In this document: piece by piece, positions 34,101 to 42,171 of the stretch
Numbering within the stretch: the first letter of the stretch is position 1
Layout: the number at the start of each line of letters is the position of its first letter
Assembly (NCBI GenBank): GCA_005884005.1
Contig: VAWI01000019.1
Coordinates: 1 to 51,036 of the forward strand
DNA from: Actinomycetota bacterium
Lineage (GTDB): Bacteria > Actinomycetota > Thermoleophilia > Gaiellales > Gaiellaceae
Reading direction: 5' to 3'
Length of the DNA stretch: 51,036 bases
Notes under the pieces: model-generated
What the model was told of the DNA's origin: nothing
Database searches by the model: none
The model's input: the letters and a program-made list of their open reading frames with translations, nothing else
Position numbers and translations under genes: made by a program

Positions 34101-34243
34101 GTGAGGCCGAGGAAGTTGATCAGCGGCCCGTTTCCGGCCAAAGGCGGAAAGAAGAGGTAGGCGGCAGTCAGGACGCCGGTGACGCCGAGGTACCACGCCC
34201 AGGCGTGGTTGCGCCAGTTGCCGCAGGTCTCGCGAAAGCTCAC
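31103..34243 (-). CDS. 10-TM sensor with GAF-PAS-GGDEF-EAL (c-di-GMP synthesis and breakdown)
   Basis: A 1046-aa membrane protein. About residues 12-345 hold ten hydrophobic helices, then a GAF-like domain (about 360-510), a PAS domain (about 515-635, FRSLVAHSSDLITVLNADG), a GGDEF domain with intact RFGGDEF and an RPTD inhibitory site five residues before, and an EAL domain with EALLRW, NLSVRQL, EITESVM, DDFGTGYSSL and VVAEGIEL all intact. Both making and cleaving c-di-GMP are possible. GTG at 34243 overlaps the synthase stop by four bases (GTGA), and conserved sequence starts there; longer readings are not conserved. Confidence 0.88.
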   Translation of the reverse strand: MSFRETCGNWRNHAWAWYLGVTGVLTAAYLFFPPLAGNGPLINFLGLTGVVAIVAGIRINKPKARAAWWLFVLGQFLFFSGDLYTYSYPKLFHADVGFPSLGDGLYLTVYPALLAGMLLLVKRRNPRRDPAALIDAAILTIGVGLLSWVFLISPNIHLSGLSWLAKSISIAYPLGDVLLLAAAIRLAVDAGKRAPAFYLLAGSIVCLLATDSGYNLALLNGTYSNQLVYDAGWILYYLFWGAAALHPSMRALEEPATDLRTRLTPLRLSLLGGACLIAPGIRFAQELGNPDVLVLIIASAFLFLLVVARMAGLVRQEGRVVSRERALRGAGIDLVAAASHDQVCEAAIAGVRRLLGNDQSVRLALVGNDDAEVVASSDGGGWQLDDSTADWLSQTQVGSLRTSYDAVPAFVRGELRLFAGETVLVIPLSIRSEVQPMLVVCSPTSVQPALVDSLEALGAQISLALDGASLAADLHRRQSEARFRSLVAHSSDLITVLNADGDVTYQSPSIERVLGYSVADVEGSRFDRILSETDRPRLRQLIAGNGSSGPDGHTFECSLEHLDGTSLKFEVQHTDLRHDEHVRGIVLNSRDVSERKAFEEQLAHQAFHDPVTGLANRALFSDRVEHALMRAQRGFPDIAVMFIDLDDFKTVNDSLGHAAGDRVLQEVARRLLIAVRPTDTVARFGGDEFAVLVEGVSDSPEAADAAARILQALEIPTEIESKQVFPRASIGICLVDREIAVPDAAELLRNADVAMYMAKRDSKGSYRVFEPTMHERVVERLELRSELQHAIDAGELELHYQPVVRLQEHQILGVEALLRWNHPTRGTIPPLQFIPLAEETGLIIPMGRWVLDTACLEGVRIQNEFPRAEPLTMSVNLSVRQLQSDSIVADVRCALEQSGLDPSALVLEITESVMMADTDFAVQRLMDLKALGIRLAMDDFGTGYSSLSYLSRFPVDILKMDRSFVGSGENVALTSAIIALGASLDLDVVAEGIELPEQEDSLHGLGCEIGQGFLFARPMDSGALFDFLSGRPEWTDAGSRPASNAA

Positions 34244-35550
34244 GCTGCGCGCTCCGCCCGCGTCGATGGTTGGAGATCGAACCTGTTCGCGAGCGTGCCG
34301 AGCACGTCGACGAGACGCTCGATCTCGGCGTCGGTGTTCGCCGCCGTGATCTGAATCCGGAAGCCGACCTCGCTTCTCGGAACGAGTGGATAGGCGGCGA
34401 GGGTGACGTAGATGCCGTTCTCGAAGAGGAATCTGCCGACCGCGTCGATGTCTTCGCCGTGTCCGAGTGGGACCTCGATGATCGGAAAACCGGAGTTGTT
34501 CGGGGTATGGGCGCCGAGCCGGTCGAGGCACTCGAGCACGGTCGCAGTCTTTTGCCACAGGTCGGCGCGGATCGCGTCCCCGCGCTGGTCGTTCACGTGC
34601 AGGCCTGCGAGCGTCGTCGCAAGCGAGGCAATCGGAGAAGGCCCGGAGTACAGATAAGGCGGCGCCGCCGTCTTGAGCAGGCGCTTGAGCTCGGTCGGGC
34701 AGGCGAGGAAGGCTGCGAGGGAGGAGTACGCCTTCGAGAGCCCCGCCACGAAGAGGACGTGGTCGTAGGACTCGCCGACGTGCTTGACGACACCGTTTCC
34801 GCGCAACCCGTAGGGGCTGAGCTCGGTCGGGCTCCGCTCACCGATGACCCCGAAGCCGTGCGCGTCGTCGACGTAGAGCAGAGCGTCGTGGGCTCGAGCG
34901 AGGCGGGCCATTGCTTCGATGTCGGCTGCGTTTCCGGTCATGCTGTTGACGCCGTCGACGCAGATCAACCGCGGCCCCTTCCCGTTCTCTTTCAGGAGCC
35001 GCTCGAGATCGTCCAGGTCGTCGTGGCGGAAGCGCTTCACCGTCGCGCCGTGAGCGGCTGCGAACTGAGCGCCCTCGTAGATCGTCTTGTGCGCGCGCCT
35101 GTCGACGTAGATCGTCCCGTCGCCGGCGAGCACGGGAATCACCGACATGTGGATCAACGTGATCGTCGGCAACACGAGTACGTCCTCTGCTCCGACCAGC
35201 TCGGTCAGGCGCTCTTCGATCTGCTCGTAGAGGACCGGGCTGCCGAGCAGGCGCGACCAGCTGGGATGGGTGCCCCAACGGTCGAGAGCCGGGGCCACGG
35301 AGTCAATGATCTCGCGGTCGAGATCGAAGCCGAGGTAATTACAGGAGGCGAAGTCGGCGAGCCATTGGTCGCCGATGCGGATCATTCGACCGTCGATCTC
35401 TTCGACTACCGCGTCCGTCATCGGATTCGAGCGCTCGAGCTCGGCGAGGTCGCGGCAGGCAGCAAGCCAACGATCGATCCATCGCGAGGAAGAGCCAAAC
35501 TCGGTCCGGCCGCCAACGGACGCACGCGCAGCAGTCATGACCGAAAACAT
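34240..35550 (-). CDS. Alpha-oxoamine synthase family enzyme (PLP)
   Basis: A 436-aa PLP enzyme of the KBL/AONS/SPT/CqsA family, which condenses an acyl-CoA with an amino acid to give an aminoketone. The cofactor Lys is in FVAGLSKAYSS and the ring-stacking Asp-His pair in YVDDAHGFGVIG; NYLGFD is the family's N-terminal block. No other biotin genes are near, so BioF is unlikely; sphingoid-base or signal synthesis (CqsA-like) fits better. It is first in the operon with the c-di-GMP enzyme and MFS gene. The start may be ATG 35550 or 35538. Confidence 0.86.
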   Translation of the reverse strand: MFSVMTAARASVGGRTEFGSSSRWIDRWLAACRDLAELERSNPMTDAVVEEIDGRMIRIGDQWLADFASCNYLGFDLDREIIDSVAPALDRWGTHPSWSRLLGSPVLYEQIEERLTELVGAEDVLVLPTITLIHMSVIPVLAGDGTIYVDRRAHKTIYEGAQFAAAHGATVKRFRHDDLDDLERLLKENGKGPRLICVDGVNSMTGNAADIEAMARLARAHDALLYVDDAHGFGVIGERSPTELSPYGLRGNGVVKHVGESYDHVLFVAGLSKAYSSLAAFLACPTELKRLLKTAAPPYLYSGPSPIASLATTLAGLHVNDQRGDAIRADLWQKTATVLECLDRLGAHTPNNSGFPIIEVPLGHGEDIDAVGRFLFENGIYVTLAAYPLVPRSEVGFRIQITAANTDAEIERLVDVLGTLANRFDLQPSTRAERAA

Positions 35551-35627
35551 CGTCCTCGAGAGGGAAAACCTTTAGAAGCAGATACAAAGTTGTCGTCCGT
35601 CCGTCGGCGACCACAGGAGGCTCACCA

Positions 35628-36194
35628 ATGGCCAAGCTGATCTATTCGGCGATCACCTCGCTCGACGGCTATGTCGCGGACGAGAAGGGCAACTTCGACT
35701 GGGCCGCGCCGGACGAGGAGGTGCACCGCTTCGTCAACGACCTCGAGCGGCCGATCGGCACCTACCTCTACGGGCGCCGGATGTACGAGGTGATGGTCTT
35801 CTGGGAGACCGGGAACACTCTTCCCGACCAGCCGCCCGTCGCTCGGGACTTCGCGGAGATCTGGCAGGCGGCCGACAAGATCGTGTTCTCGAAGACGCTG
35901 GAGGAGGCGTCCAGCGCCAGGACCCGGATCGAGCGAGGCTTCGACGCTGCGGCGATCCGGGAGCTGAAGTCGTCAGCGGAACGCGACCTCACCGTGGGCG
36001 GTCCGGATCTCGCCGCCCAGGCGATCAGGGCCGGGTTGGTCGACGAATACCAGCTATTCCTGACGCCGATCGTCGTGGGAGGTGGGAAGCGGGCGCTCCC
36101 CGACGATGTCCGTGCCGAACTCGAACTGCTGGAGGAACGCCGTTTCGAAAACGGCACGGTTTACCTCCGCTACCGCACCCGTCCTACGACTTAG
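35628..36194 (+). CDS. Dihydrofolate-reductase-fold protein (RibD-like), second copy
   Basis: A 188-aa RibD_C-type protein: LIYSAITSLDGYVADEKGNF, YLYGRRMYEVM, then DLTVGGPDLAAQAIRAGLVD and LTPIVVGGGKRALP. NADPH binding expected; substrate unknown. An AGGAGG ribosome site is seven bases before ATG. It is divergent from the oxoamine-synthase gene and overlaps the convergent third copy by 11 bases. Confidence 0.88.
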   Translation: MAKLIYSAITSLDGYVADEKGNFDWAAPDEEVHRFVNDLERPIGTYLYGRRMYEVMVFWETGNTLPDQPPVARDFAEIWQAADKIVFSKTLEEASSARTRIERGFDAAAIRELKSSAERDLTVGGPDLAAQAIRAGLVDEYQLFLTPIVVGGGKRALPDDVRAELELLEERRFENGTVYLRYRTRPTT

Positions 36195-36768
36195 AGGGCT
36201 CGTAGATGAGGATGACGACACCGTCTTCGCCGACCGGCCGCGACTCGGCGAGCCGGAACGCCTTCGCCGAGGCGGAGTCGCCGAAGAGCCGCTTGCCCTT
36301 CCCGAGGACGGTCGGAAACACCATCAGCCGCAGCTCGTCGACGAGGTCGTGGTCGATCAGCATCTGGACGAGCATCGCGCTGCCGGCGACGAGAATCTCG
36401 CCGGCGACCTGCTCTTTGAGCTTCGCGACTTCGTCGGCCACGTCGCCCTCGAGCCGCGTCGAGTTGCTCCACGTGAGGTCTTGCAGCGTCGACGAGAGGA
36501 CGTACTTCGGCATCGTGTTCATCTTGTCGGCGAAGCCGACTTCGTCGGTCATCGACGGCCACGCAGCCGCGAAGCCCTCGTACGTGACGCGACCGAGGAG
36601 CAGCGCCTCCGCTTCCAGGGTCTCGTCGAGCTTGAACTTGTCGCCTTGCTCTCCGCGCTCGAACTGAAAGGCCCAGCCGCCGCGGTCGAACTTGTCGGCC
36701 TCGCCTCCGCCTGGATCCTCGATCACGCCGTCGAGCGTGATGAACTCGGTTACGACCAGCTTTCCCAT
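36184..36768 (-). CDS. Dihydrofolate-reductase-fold protein (RibD-like), third copy
   Basis: A 194-aa RibD_C-type protein: VVTEFITLDGVIEDPGGGEA, ALLLGRVTYEGFAAAWP, EILVAGSAMLVQMLIDHDLV, and LMVFPTVLGKGKRLFGD. It differs clearly from the two others in the window, so these are old paralogs rather than recent duplicates. A good AGGAGGCGGAG ribosome site precedes ATG. Confidence 0.88.
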   Translation of the reverse strand: MGKLVVTEFITLDGVIEDPGGGEADKFDRGGWAFQFERGEQGDKFKLDETLEAEALLLGRVTYEGFAAAWPSMTDEVGFADKMNTMPKYVLSSTLQDLTWSNSTRLEGDVADEVAKLKEQVAGEILVAGSAMLVQMLIDHDLVDELRLMVFPTVLGKGKRLFGDSASAKAFRLAESRPVGEDGVVILIYEPSKS

Positions 36769-36884
36769 CTCCGCCTCCTGTTTCGTTGGTCGGTGATCAG
36801 ACTTTCGTTTGCAGTAGAAATCATCGCCCTTGTTCGCGACGGGCCAGGGGCGTACCCTCTGTAGGCAGGACCGACGATCTCCGC

Positions 36885-36922
36885 CATGTTCGGCCGTGCG
36901 GCCGGCTTTGACCGTGTAGCGA
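36885..36922. repeat. Duplicated upstream element, copy 1
   Basis: CATGTTCGGCCGTGCGGCCGG with GTGTAGCGA after it; nearly the same sequence is at 39171-39208. Each copy lies about 50-80 bp before a copy of the small cysteine-containing gene. The CGGCCG-TG-CGGCCG core is palindromic and may be an operator; weaker similarity extends about 40 bp further upstream. Confidence 0.7.
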
Positions 36923-36969
36923 CGATTCGCCGGCCTGATGTTCTATGGGCGCGGGGGGGGCGAGCAGTT

Positions 36970-37320
36970 GTGGCAGCAGACGAGGATCGGGAACGCCAAG
37001 CCGCGTTGAGCGAGGCTCTGCGCCGGGAGGTCGACAAGCGGCGAGTCGACGGTATCGACGGGTCTCGGCTGGATTTCCTCTGCGAATGCTTGGATCCGGT
37101 GTGCGCGGAGCTTGTTTCGATCACGCTCGACGAGTGCGAGTTCATTCGGAGGGTGCCGAATCGGCTCGTGGTCAGAGTCGGCCACACGGACGACGAAAGG
37201 GAGCGCGTCCTGATGGAGGAACCGGGCCGCTTTCAGGTGATCGAGAGGTGCGGGCCCTCGGGAGAGGTGGTGGCGCACATCGCTCAGCGTTACCCGCACC
37301 CGAGCGGGCAGGCCGCTTGA
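36970..37320 (+). CDS. Small Cys/His protein, paralog 1
   Basis: A 116-aa protein of unknown function with a CECLDPVC cysteine cluster near residue 36, followed by ELVSITLDECEFIRRVPNRL, VRVGHTDDERERVLMEEPGR and a FQVIERCG end. The three cysteines and the His of VGH could form a metal site. I chose GTG at 36970 because it aligns exactly with the TTG start of the paralog at 39249. It is followed by the cupin and aminotransferase genes on the same strand. Confidence 0.7.
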   Translation: MAADEDRERQAALSEALRREVDKRRVDGIDGSRLDFLCECLDPVCAELVSITLDECEFIRRVPNRLVVRVGHTDDERERVLMEEPGRFQVIERCGPSGEVVAHIAQRYPHPSGQAA

Positions 37321-37368
37321 GTTCCGGCTCGCTGGTCGTCCCGAAGTAGTCCCCAGTAGGCTGCCGGC

Positions 37369-37758
37369 GTGGGCTTTCGCGTGCTCCGCCCCGCCGACCT
37401 CGAGTGGATCACGCGCCCGCACGAGCCCAACGAGCCGGCGCGCCACGTTGCCGAGCTGAGCGAGCTGGCCGGCTTTGCGCATACCCGCGCGAACGTCTGG
37501 CGCTACGAGCCCGGCGCGAAGGGGCGTCGCCACAGGCACGCTCATCAGGAGGAGACGTTCGTCGTCCTCGCCGGCACGTTGTCGATGTATCTTGGCGACC
37601 CGCCGGAGCGCCAAGACGTGTCCTCGGGCGGCCTCATCCACGTCGAGCCGGGCACGCCCCTGCAGACGGTGAACCACGGCGACGAGGAGCTCGTCCTCTA
37701 CGCCTACGGGACGCCGCCCGAGTCGGAGCGCGCGGAGATCCTCGACTCGGCCGTCTAG
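37369..37758 (+). CDS. Cupin-domain protein, paralog 1
   Basis: A 129-aa single-domain cupin. The first motif reads GAKGRRHRHAHQEETFVVLAG with His and Glu metal ligands; the second is LQTVNHGDEELVLYAYG. The C-terminal PPESERAEILDSAV recurs in the paralog at 45180 and in a fragment at 48652. It starts GTG at 37369. Metal-dependent activity or simple ligand binding; not known. Confidence 0.86.
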   Translation: MGFRVLRPADLEWITRPHEPNEPARHVAELSELAGFAHTRANVWRYEPGAKGRRHRHAHQEETFVVLAGTLSMYLGDPPERQDVSSGGLIHVEPGTPLQTVNHGDEELVLYAYGTPPESERAEILDSAV

Positions 37759-37803
37759 CGCAGGATCGCGCTCGATCGCTCCGCGTCTTCTAAGGTTGCA
37801 CCG

Positions 37804-39063
37804 ATGGCGACGAAACAACTCCAGGACGCGGCGGCCGTCCGCGCCGCCCGCGAGCGGTACGTAACGCGAGGCGTGGCGACGACAGACATGACCGTCAGCC
37901 GTGCGGAAGGGTCGACGATCTGGGACGCCGACGGACGGGAGTACCTCGACTTCGCGGGCGGGATCGCCTGCCAGAACCTCGGCCACAACCCGGAAGCGGT
38001 CGTCCAGGCGGTCCACGAGCAGGTCGACCGTTACCTGCACCAGTGCTTCATGGTCGGGCTCTACGAGCCGTACGTGGAGGTCTGCAGGCGGCTCGATGAG
38101 CTCTGGCCGGGTCACACGGAGACGAAGTCCTTGCTGGTCAATTCCGGCGCGGAGGCGGTCGAGAACGCGGTCAAGATCGCGCGCACGGCGACGGGCCGGC
38201 CAGGCGTCGTCGTTTTCGACCGCGCCTTCCACGGCCGGACGAGCCTGACCATGGCCATGACCTCGAAGCTCGTCTACAAGAAAGGTTTCGGACCGCTCGC
38301 TGCCGACGTCTACCGCGCGCCCGCACCGTACGCGTACCGCGGCGTCGCCACCTCGGATGCAATCGCCGGCCTCGAGCTGCTCTTCGCGCAAGACGTCGAT
38401 CCGCAGTCGGTCGCCTGCGTCGTGCTCGAGACCGTCCAGGGCGAAGGCGGCTTCATCCCGATGCCCGCCGATTTCGTCCAGGCGCTGAAGCTGATCTGCG
38501 AACGGCACGGGATCCTCTACGTCGCGGACGAGGTGCAGTCGGGCTGCGGACGGACGGGGCCGCCCTGGGCAATCGAGCACCTGAACGCCGAGCCTGACCT
38601 GATCGTCTCCGGCAAGACCCTCGGCGGCGGGTTGCCGCTCGCCGCCGTCACGGGGCGCTCCGACCTAATGGACTCGGTCCACCCCGGCGGGCTGGGAGGC
38701 ACGTTTGGGGGCAATCCCGTCTCCTGCGCCGCGGCCTGCGTCGTGCTCGACGCTCTGGCCGAGCCCGGCTTCCGGGAGCGCGCAGAGACGATCGGCCGCC
38801 TCGTCCGCGGCCGCCTCGAGCGGATCGCCGAGGAGCACCGCGCGATCGGGGAGGTCAGGGGCCTCGGGCCGATGCTCGCGATCGAGTTCGTCGAGAAGTC
38901 GGGCGAGGAGACGAAGGCGGTAACGACGAAGGCGCGCGAGAACGGCCTCCTGCTTCTCTCGTGCGGCCTCTACGGCAACGTGATCCGGCTGCTGCCTCCG
39001 CTCACGGCGACCGACGAGGAGCTGGAGCGGGGCTTGGACATTCTGGGCGAGTCGCTCGCGTAA
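37804..39063 (+). CDS. Class-III aminotransferase, GABA-aminotransferase type
   Basis: A 419-aa PLP aminotransferase of the GabT/ornithine group. VNSGAEAVENAVKIAR binds the cofactor phosphate, VVLETVQGEGGFIPMP is the mid-family block, YVADEVQSGCGRTG carries the Asp that pairs with the ring nitrogen, and SGKTLGGGLPLAAVTGR holds the Schiff-base Lys. It most likely moves the amino group of 4-aminobutyrate or a related omega-amine to 2-oxoglutarate. No gabD gene is nearby. It lies between the two small Cys/His paralogs. Confidence 0.9.
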   Translation: MATKQLQDAAAVRAARERYVTRGVATTDMTVSRAEGSTIWDADGREYLDFAGGIACQNLGHNPEAVVQAVHEQVDRYLHQCFMVGLYEPYVEVCRRLDELWPGHTETKSLLVNSGAEAVENAVKIARTATGRPGVVVFDRAFHGRTSLTMAMTSKLVYKKGFGPLAADVYRAPAPYAYRGVATSDAIAGLELLFAQDVDPQSVACVVLETVQGEGGFIPMPADFVQALKLICERHGILYVADEVQSGCGRTGPPWAIEHLNAEPDLIVSGKTLGGGLPLAAVTGRSDLMDSVHPGGLGGTFGGNPVSCAAACVVLDALAEPGFRERAETIGRLVRGRLERIAEEHRAIGEVRGLGPMLAIEFVEKSGEETKAVTTKARENGLLLLSCGLYGNVIRLLPPLTATDEELERGLDILGESLA

Positions 39064-39170
39064 GCTCACCGCCCTCACGCGCGCCTCTGGATCGCGTTTC
39101 TGGCCCTCGGATGCGGTCGCTTGTCTCGGGCCCGTGGAAGGCGTAGCCTTGCGCGGAGCGACGATCCACG

Positions 39171-39208
39171 CATGTTCGGCCGTGCGGCCGGGTTTCGACG
39201 TGTAGCGA
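39171..39208. repeat. Duplicated upstream element, copy 2
   Basis: The second copy of the element at 36885-36922, differing by a few bases and one small indel. It lies 41 bp before the second small Cys/His gene. In this copy the frame from its ATG stops at once, so the element itself is not coding. Confidence 0.7.
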
Positions 39209-39248
39209 TTTCGCCGGCTCGGTTCCACTCGCACGGGAGTAGAGATCG

Positions 39249-39608
39249 TTGGAAGCAGACGAGGACGAGCAGGAGCGCGCGCGGCAAGCGGCGCTAAATC
39301 AGGCTCTGCGCCGGGACGTCAACGAGCGGCGACTCGAAAGCAGTGATGGAGCCGAGATCGATTTTGTCTGTGAATGCTCCGATCCGTCCTGCGAGGAGGT
39401 TGTCTCACTCACGCTCGGCGAGTGCGAGTTTATTCGGAGGGTGCCGACTCGTCTTGTCGTCAGACCGGGCCACGCGGATCCCGAGACCGAGCGGGTGGTC
39501 ATGGAGGAGCCGGGACGCTTCCAGGTCGTCGAGAAGTTCGGCCTCGGCGGAGACGTGGTCGAGCATCTCGACCCTCGCGGGGTCAACCGCAGGGGAGAAA
39601 GCAGCTAA
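39249..39608 (+). CDS. Small Cys/His protein, paralog 2
   Basis: A 119-aa paralog of the protein at 36970. CECSDPSCEE, VSLTLGECEFIRRVPTRL, VRPGHADPETERVVMEEPGR and FQVVEKFG match it block by block; the cysteines and His are kept. It starts TTG at 39249. The function is unknown. The two copies share upstream DNA too, so the duplication included control sequence. Confidence 0.7.
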   Translation: MEADEDEQERARQAALNQALRRDVNERRLESSDGAEIDFVCECSDPSCEEVVSLTLGECEFIRRVPTRLVVRPGHADPETERVVMEEPGRFQVVEKFGLGGDVVEHLDPRGVNRRGESS

Positions 39609-39669
39609 TCCTTCTGCCCGAGTGCGCCCAGGTCTTCGGCTCGGCAGTGGAGCGCTTGGGGTCCGCGGT

Positions 39670-41004
39670 TCAGTGCGCCGACACCGCCACGTTCGCCGCG
39701 AAGATGTCGGACTTCTTGCCGCTCGAGGGCGTCGCGCTTCCCCAGCTGAGGACGACGTGGCCCGGCGAGAGGGTCGAGATGCCGAACGTGTCTCCCGGCC
39801 ACACCGACGTGTCGCCGAACTCCGGCGACACCTGGACGGGCGCGCCGAGCCAGCCGCGCGTGGTCGAGAACGTACGGAGGTACTCCGCATAGCCGCGCGG
39901 GTCGGCGCCGGAGAAGAAGCTGACGTACGCGACCCCGGACCCGCCGCCTGACACCTCCATCACGTGCGGGACGTTCAGCTGGTCCGGCGGCACCTGGATC
40001 GGATCCGACCAATGCGCGCCGTGGTCGGTCGAGTACGAGAGCCAGCCGATGTCGTTGTTCGCTCCCTGCGTGTCCCAGACCGCGTAGAGGTTGCCGCCGG
40101 CGTCCATGGCGATGTCGCCGTCGATCCACCACTCGGCGAGCGACATCGTGCCGTTGTTCGGGCCGAGCTGGACCGGCGTCGACCAGGTCGCGCCGCCGTC
40201 CGTCGAGGCCGTGAAGTACTCGTAGCCCGGATCCATGGCGTAGGTCGTCGTGTCGGTGATGTGGTAGCCCTGGTAGAGCACGTCGATCCGGCCGTTCGGC
40301 TCGATCACCATCGGCGCGCTGTCGCCGCCGCTTGCGGGGAAGCCCGGGCTGACGTAGGTCATCGGCCCGAAGGTCTTGCCGCGGTCGGTCGACTTCTGCA
40401 TCACGACGTTGAGCTGGCCGGTCGAAAAGCCGCAACTCCCCGAGGGATCGCAGAGATAAGTCACCGTCTTACGGCTGGGGCCGTAGTCCCACGTCACGTA
40501 GACGGCCCCGTCAGGACCGACCGCGATGAAGACGCGGTCGCCCCAGTTCTGCTCGTCCGGAGGCACGAGCTGTGTCACTTGCGAAAATGTCTTACCGTTG
40601 TCGAACGAGGCAGCGACGACGGGATACCACTGCGAGGAGTGGCCGAGCATGAACGCGGCGTAGACGGTGCCGTCGGGCGCGACGGCGACGGCGGGGTCCC
40701 ACGAGTTGTAGTTCGAGCCGACCGAGCCGGGAACGGTGATCGGTGTGTCGAATGTGTCGCCGCCGTCGGTTGAACGGGCGAAGGCGATCCCTTTGCAGCC
40801 CATCCAGGTCTCGTAGACGTAGCCGAGCTTTGCGTCGACCGCTTGCTCGACCTCGGCGTTCTGGCCCGAGCACGACGCGCTGACGTCGTTCACCGGACCG
40901 ACGTTGTACGGCGGCCCCGCAGAGAACGCCGGGGTGGCGGTAAAGAGCGCCGCTGCACAAAGGCCCAGCACGAACGTTGCGATCTGCCGCCGGTTAACCC
41001 GCAT
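39670..41004 (-). CDS. Secreted sialidase-like BNR-repeat protein
   Basis: A 444-aa exported protein. The signal peptide is residues 1-29 (ATFVLGLCAAALFTATPAFS). Asp-box repeats follow: STDGGDTF, SFDNGKTF, STDRGKTF, STDGGATW, STDHGAHW, the pattern of a six-bladed sialidase-like propeller. The sialidase Arg triad and Tyr nucleophile are not evident, so glycan hydrolysis is not proven. Four cysteines are present. An AGGAGGGGG site precedes ATG. It lies 51 bp after the histidine-kinase gene on the same strand. Confidence 0.84.
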   Translation of the reverse strand: MRVNRRQIATFVLGLCAAALFTATPAFSAGPPYNVGPVNDVSASCSGQNAEVEQAVDAKLGYVYETWMGCKGIAFARSTDGGDTFDTPITVPGSVGSNYNSWDPAVAVAPDGTVYAAFMLGHSSQWYPVVAASFDNGKTFSQVTQLVPPDEQNWGDRVFIAVGPDGAVYVTWDYGPSRKTVTYLCDPSGSCGFSTGQLNVVMQKSTDRGKTFGPMTYVSPGFPASGGDSAPMVIEPNGRIDVLYQGYHITDTTTYAMDPGYEYFTASTDGGATWSTPVQLGPNNGTMSLAEWWIDGDIAMDAGGNLYAVWDTQGANNDIGWLSYSTDHGAHWSDPIQVPPDQLNVPHVMEVSGGGSGVAYVSFFSGADPRGYAEYLRTFSTTRGWLGAPVQVSPEFGDTSVWPGDTFGISTLSPGHVVLSWGSATPSSGKKSDIFAANVAVSAH

Positions 41005-41055
41005 TGTCCCCCTCCTGACCGTGGGAGACGATTCTGCGACCCGCGGTTCTGCGCG

Positions 41056-42171
41056 TCAAGCGGGGTCAGTCGCGCGAGCCCGGCTGAGCGACCCATCTGT
41101 CGCGAGCGGGAGCGTGAAGGCGACGCGTGCGCCGCCGCCGGTGCGGTTCTCGGCCCAGATTTTGCCTCCGTGCGCCTGGACGAGGCCCTGTGAGATCGCA
41201 AGGCCGAGGCCCGCGCCGCCGCTCGACCGGGCCCGGGAATCGTCCTCACGCCAGAAGCGGTCGAACATGCGTTGCCGCGTCTCCGGGGCCACGCCGTCGC
41301 CGGTGTCTTCGACTGCGATAAGCACGTGGTCGGTGTCCGGCTCCACGACGACCGCAACCGTCCCGTTCGGACGGGCATGACGAACGGCGTTCCCAAGTAG
41401 GTTCAAGAGCACGCGCTCGATCTTGTCGGGTGCGACCCGGACGGCGGGATCGGCAGGGTCGACACGCGATTCGAGCCGGACGTTGTTCGCTCTCGCCTCT
41501 GCCTCGACCGCCCTGAGGCAGTCCGAGACGAGCGGCCCGAGCGAAGAGTCCTGGAGCTCGAGCGTCAGGGCGCCCGCGTCGATCATCGCCAGCTCGAACA
41601 GGTCCTCGACGAGGCGCGAGAGGATCTCGGTCTGGCCGCGGATCGCCGGCAGGTACTCGGCAGGCGTCGCCAGCCCGTCTTCGAGCGCCTCGACCATGGC
41701 GCGCAATGACGCGAGTGGGGTGCGAAGGTCGTGGCTCGCCCAGGCGACGAGCTCACGCCGCACGTCGAAAAGCCGCTCGATGCTCGCCGCCATCTCGTTG
41801 AATGAGCCGCCCAGCTCGAGCAGCTCGCGAGGGCCTGACTCCGGCGCGCGGGCGCTCAGATCCCCGGCGGCCAGTTGCGCGGACGTCGCGCGGAGGCGCA
41901 CGAGAGGCTGGAGGATGCGGCGGCCAAGCACCAACGCGCCGCAGAGCGCGCAGAGCGTCGAGACGACCGCGACCGAGACGATCTTCGCGTCGTCGTGCAT
42001 GCCGAACATCACGAGCCCCGACGCGAGCACGACTCCGAGCGGCAGACAAACGGAAAGCAGCGCGAGCGCGACGAGCTGGGATCGCAGCGTCGGCAGCAGC
42101 CGGACGATCGCGGCCGCGGCGATGCCGGTCACGAGGACGGCAAGCGCTAGGACGAGCGCGACGGTGTTCAT
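41056..42171 (-). CDS. Sensor histidine kinase
   Basis: A 371-aa membrane kinase. Two or three N-terminal helices lie within residues 1-110 with no large external domain; HAMP about 105-160 (ILQPLVRLRATSAQLAAGDL); the phospho-His in WASHDLRTPL; then the N box (LLNLLGNAVRHA), G1 (EDTGDGVAPE) and G2 (GGAGLGLAIS). With so small a sensor part it may sense the membrane itself. It overlaps the response-regulator stop by four bases. Confidence 0.92.
   Translation of the reverse strand: MNTVALVLALAVLVTGIAAAAIVRLLPTLRSQLVALALLSVCLPLGVVLASGLVMFGMHDDAKIVSVAVVSTLCALCGALVLGRRILQPLVRLRATSAQLAAGDLSARAPESGPRELLELGGSFNEMAASIERLFDVRRELVAWASHDLRTPLASLRAMVEALEDGLATPAEYLPAIRGQTEILSRLVEDLFELAMIDAGALTLELQDSSLGPLVSDCLRAVEAEARANNVRLESRVDPADPAVRVAPDKIERVLLNLLGNAVRHARPNGTVAVVVEPDTDHVLIAVEDTGDGVAPETRQRMFDRFWREDDSRARSSGGAGLGLAISQGLVQAHGGKIWAENRTGGGARVAFTLPLATDGSLSRARATDPA

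Noticed and set aside
34244-34558. Longer N-terminus for the GGDEF-EAL protein
   Set aside because: It would lie within the synthase gene; the GTG at 34243 gives a GTGA overlap and starts at conserved sequence.
34240-35550. Calling the PLP synthase BioF (biotin pathway)
   Set aside because: No other biotin genes are adjacent and the partners are a c-di-GMP enzyme and a transporter; the family-level name is safer.
36943-38580. 545-codon open frame on the minus strand over the cupin and aminotransferase genes
   Set aside because: Antisense shadow caused by high GC; the plus strand has complete families.
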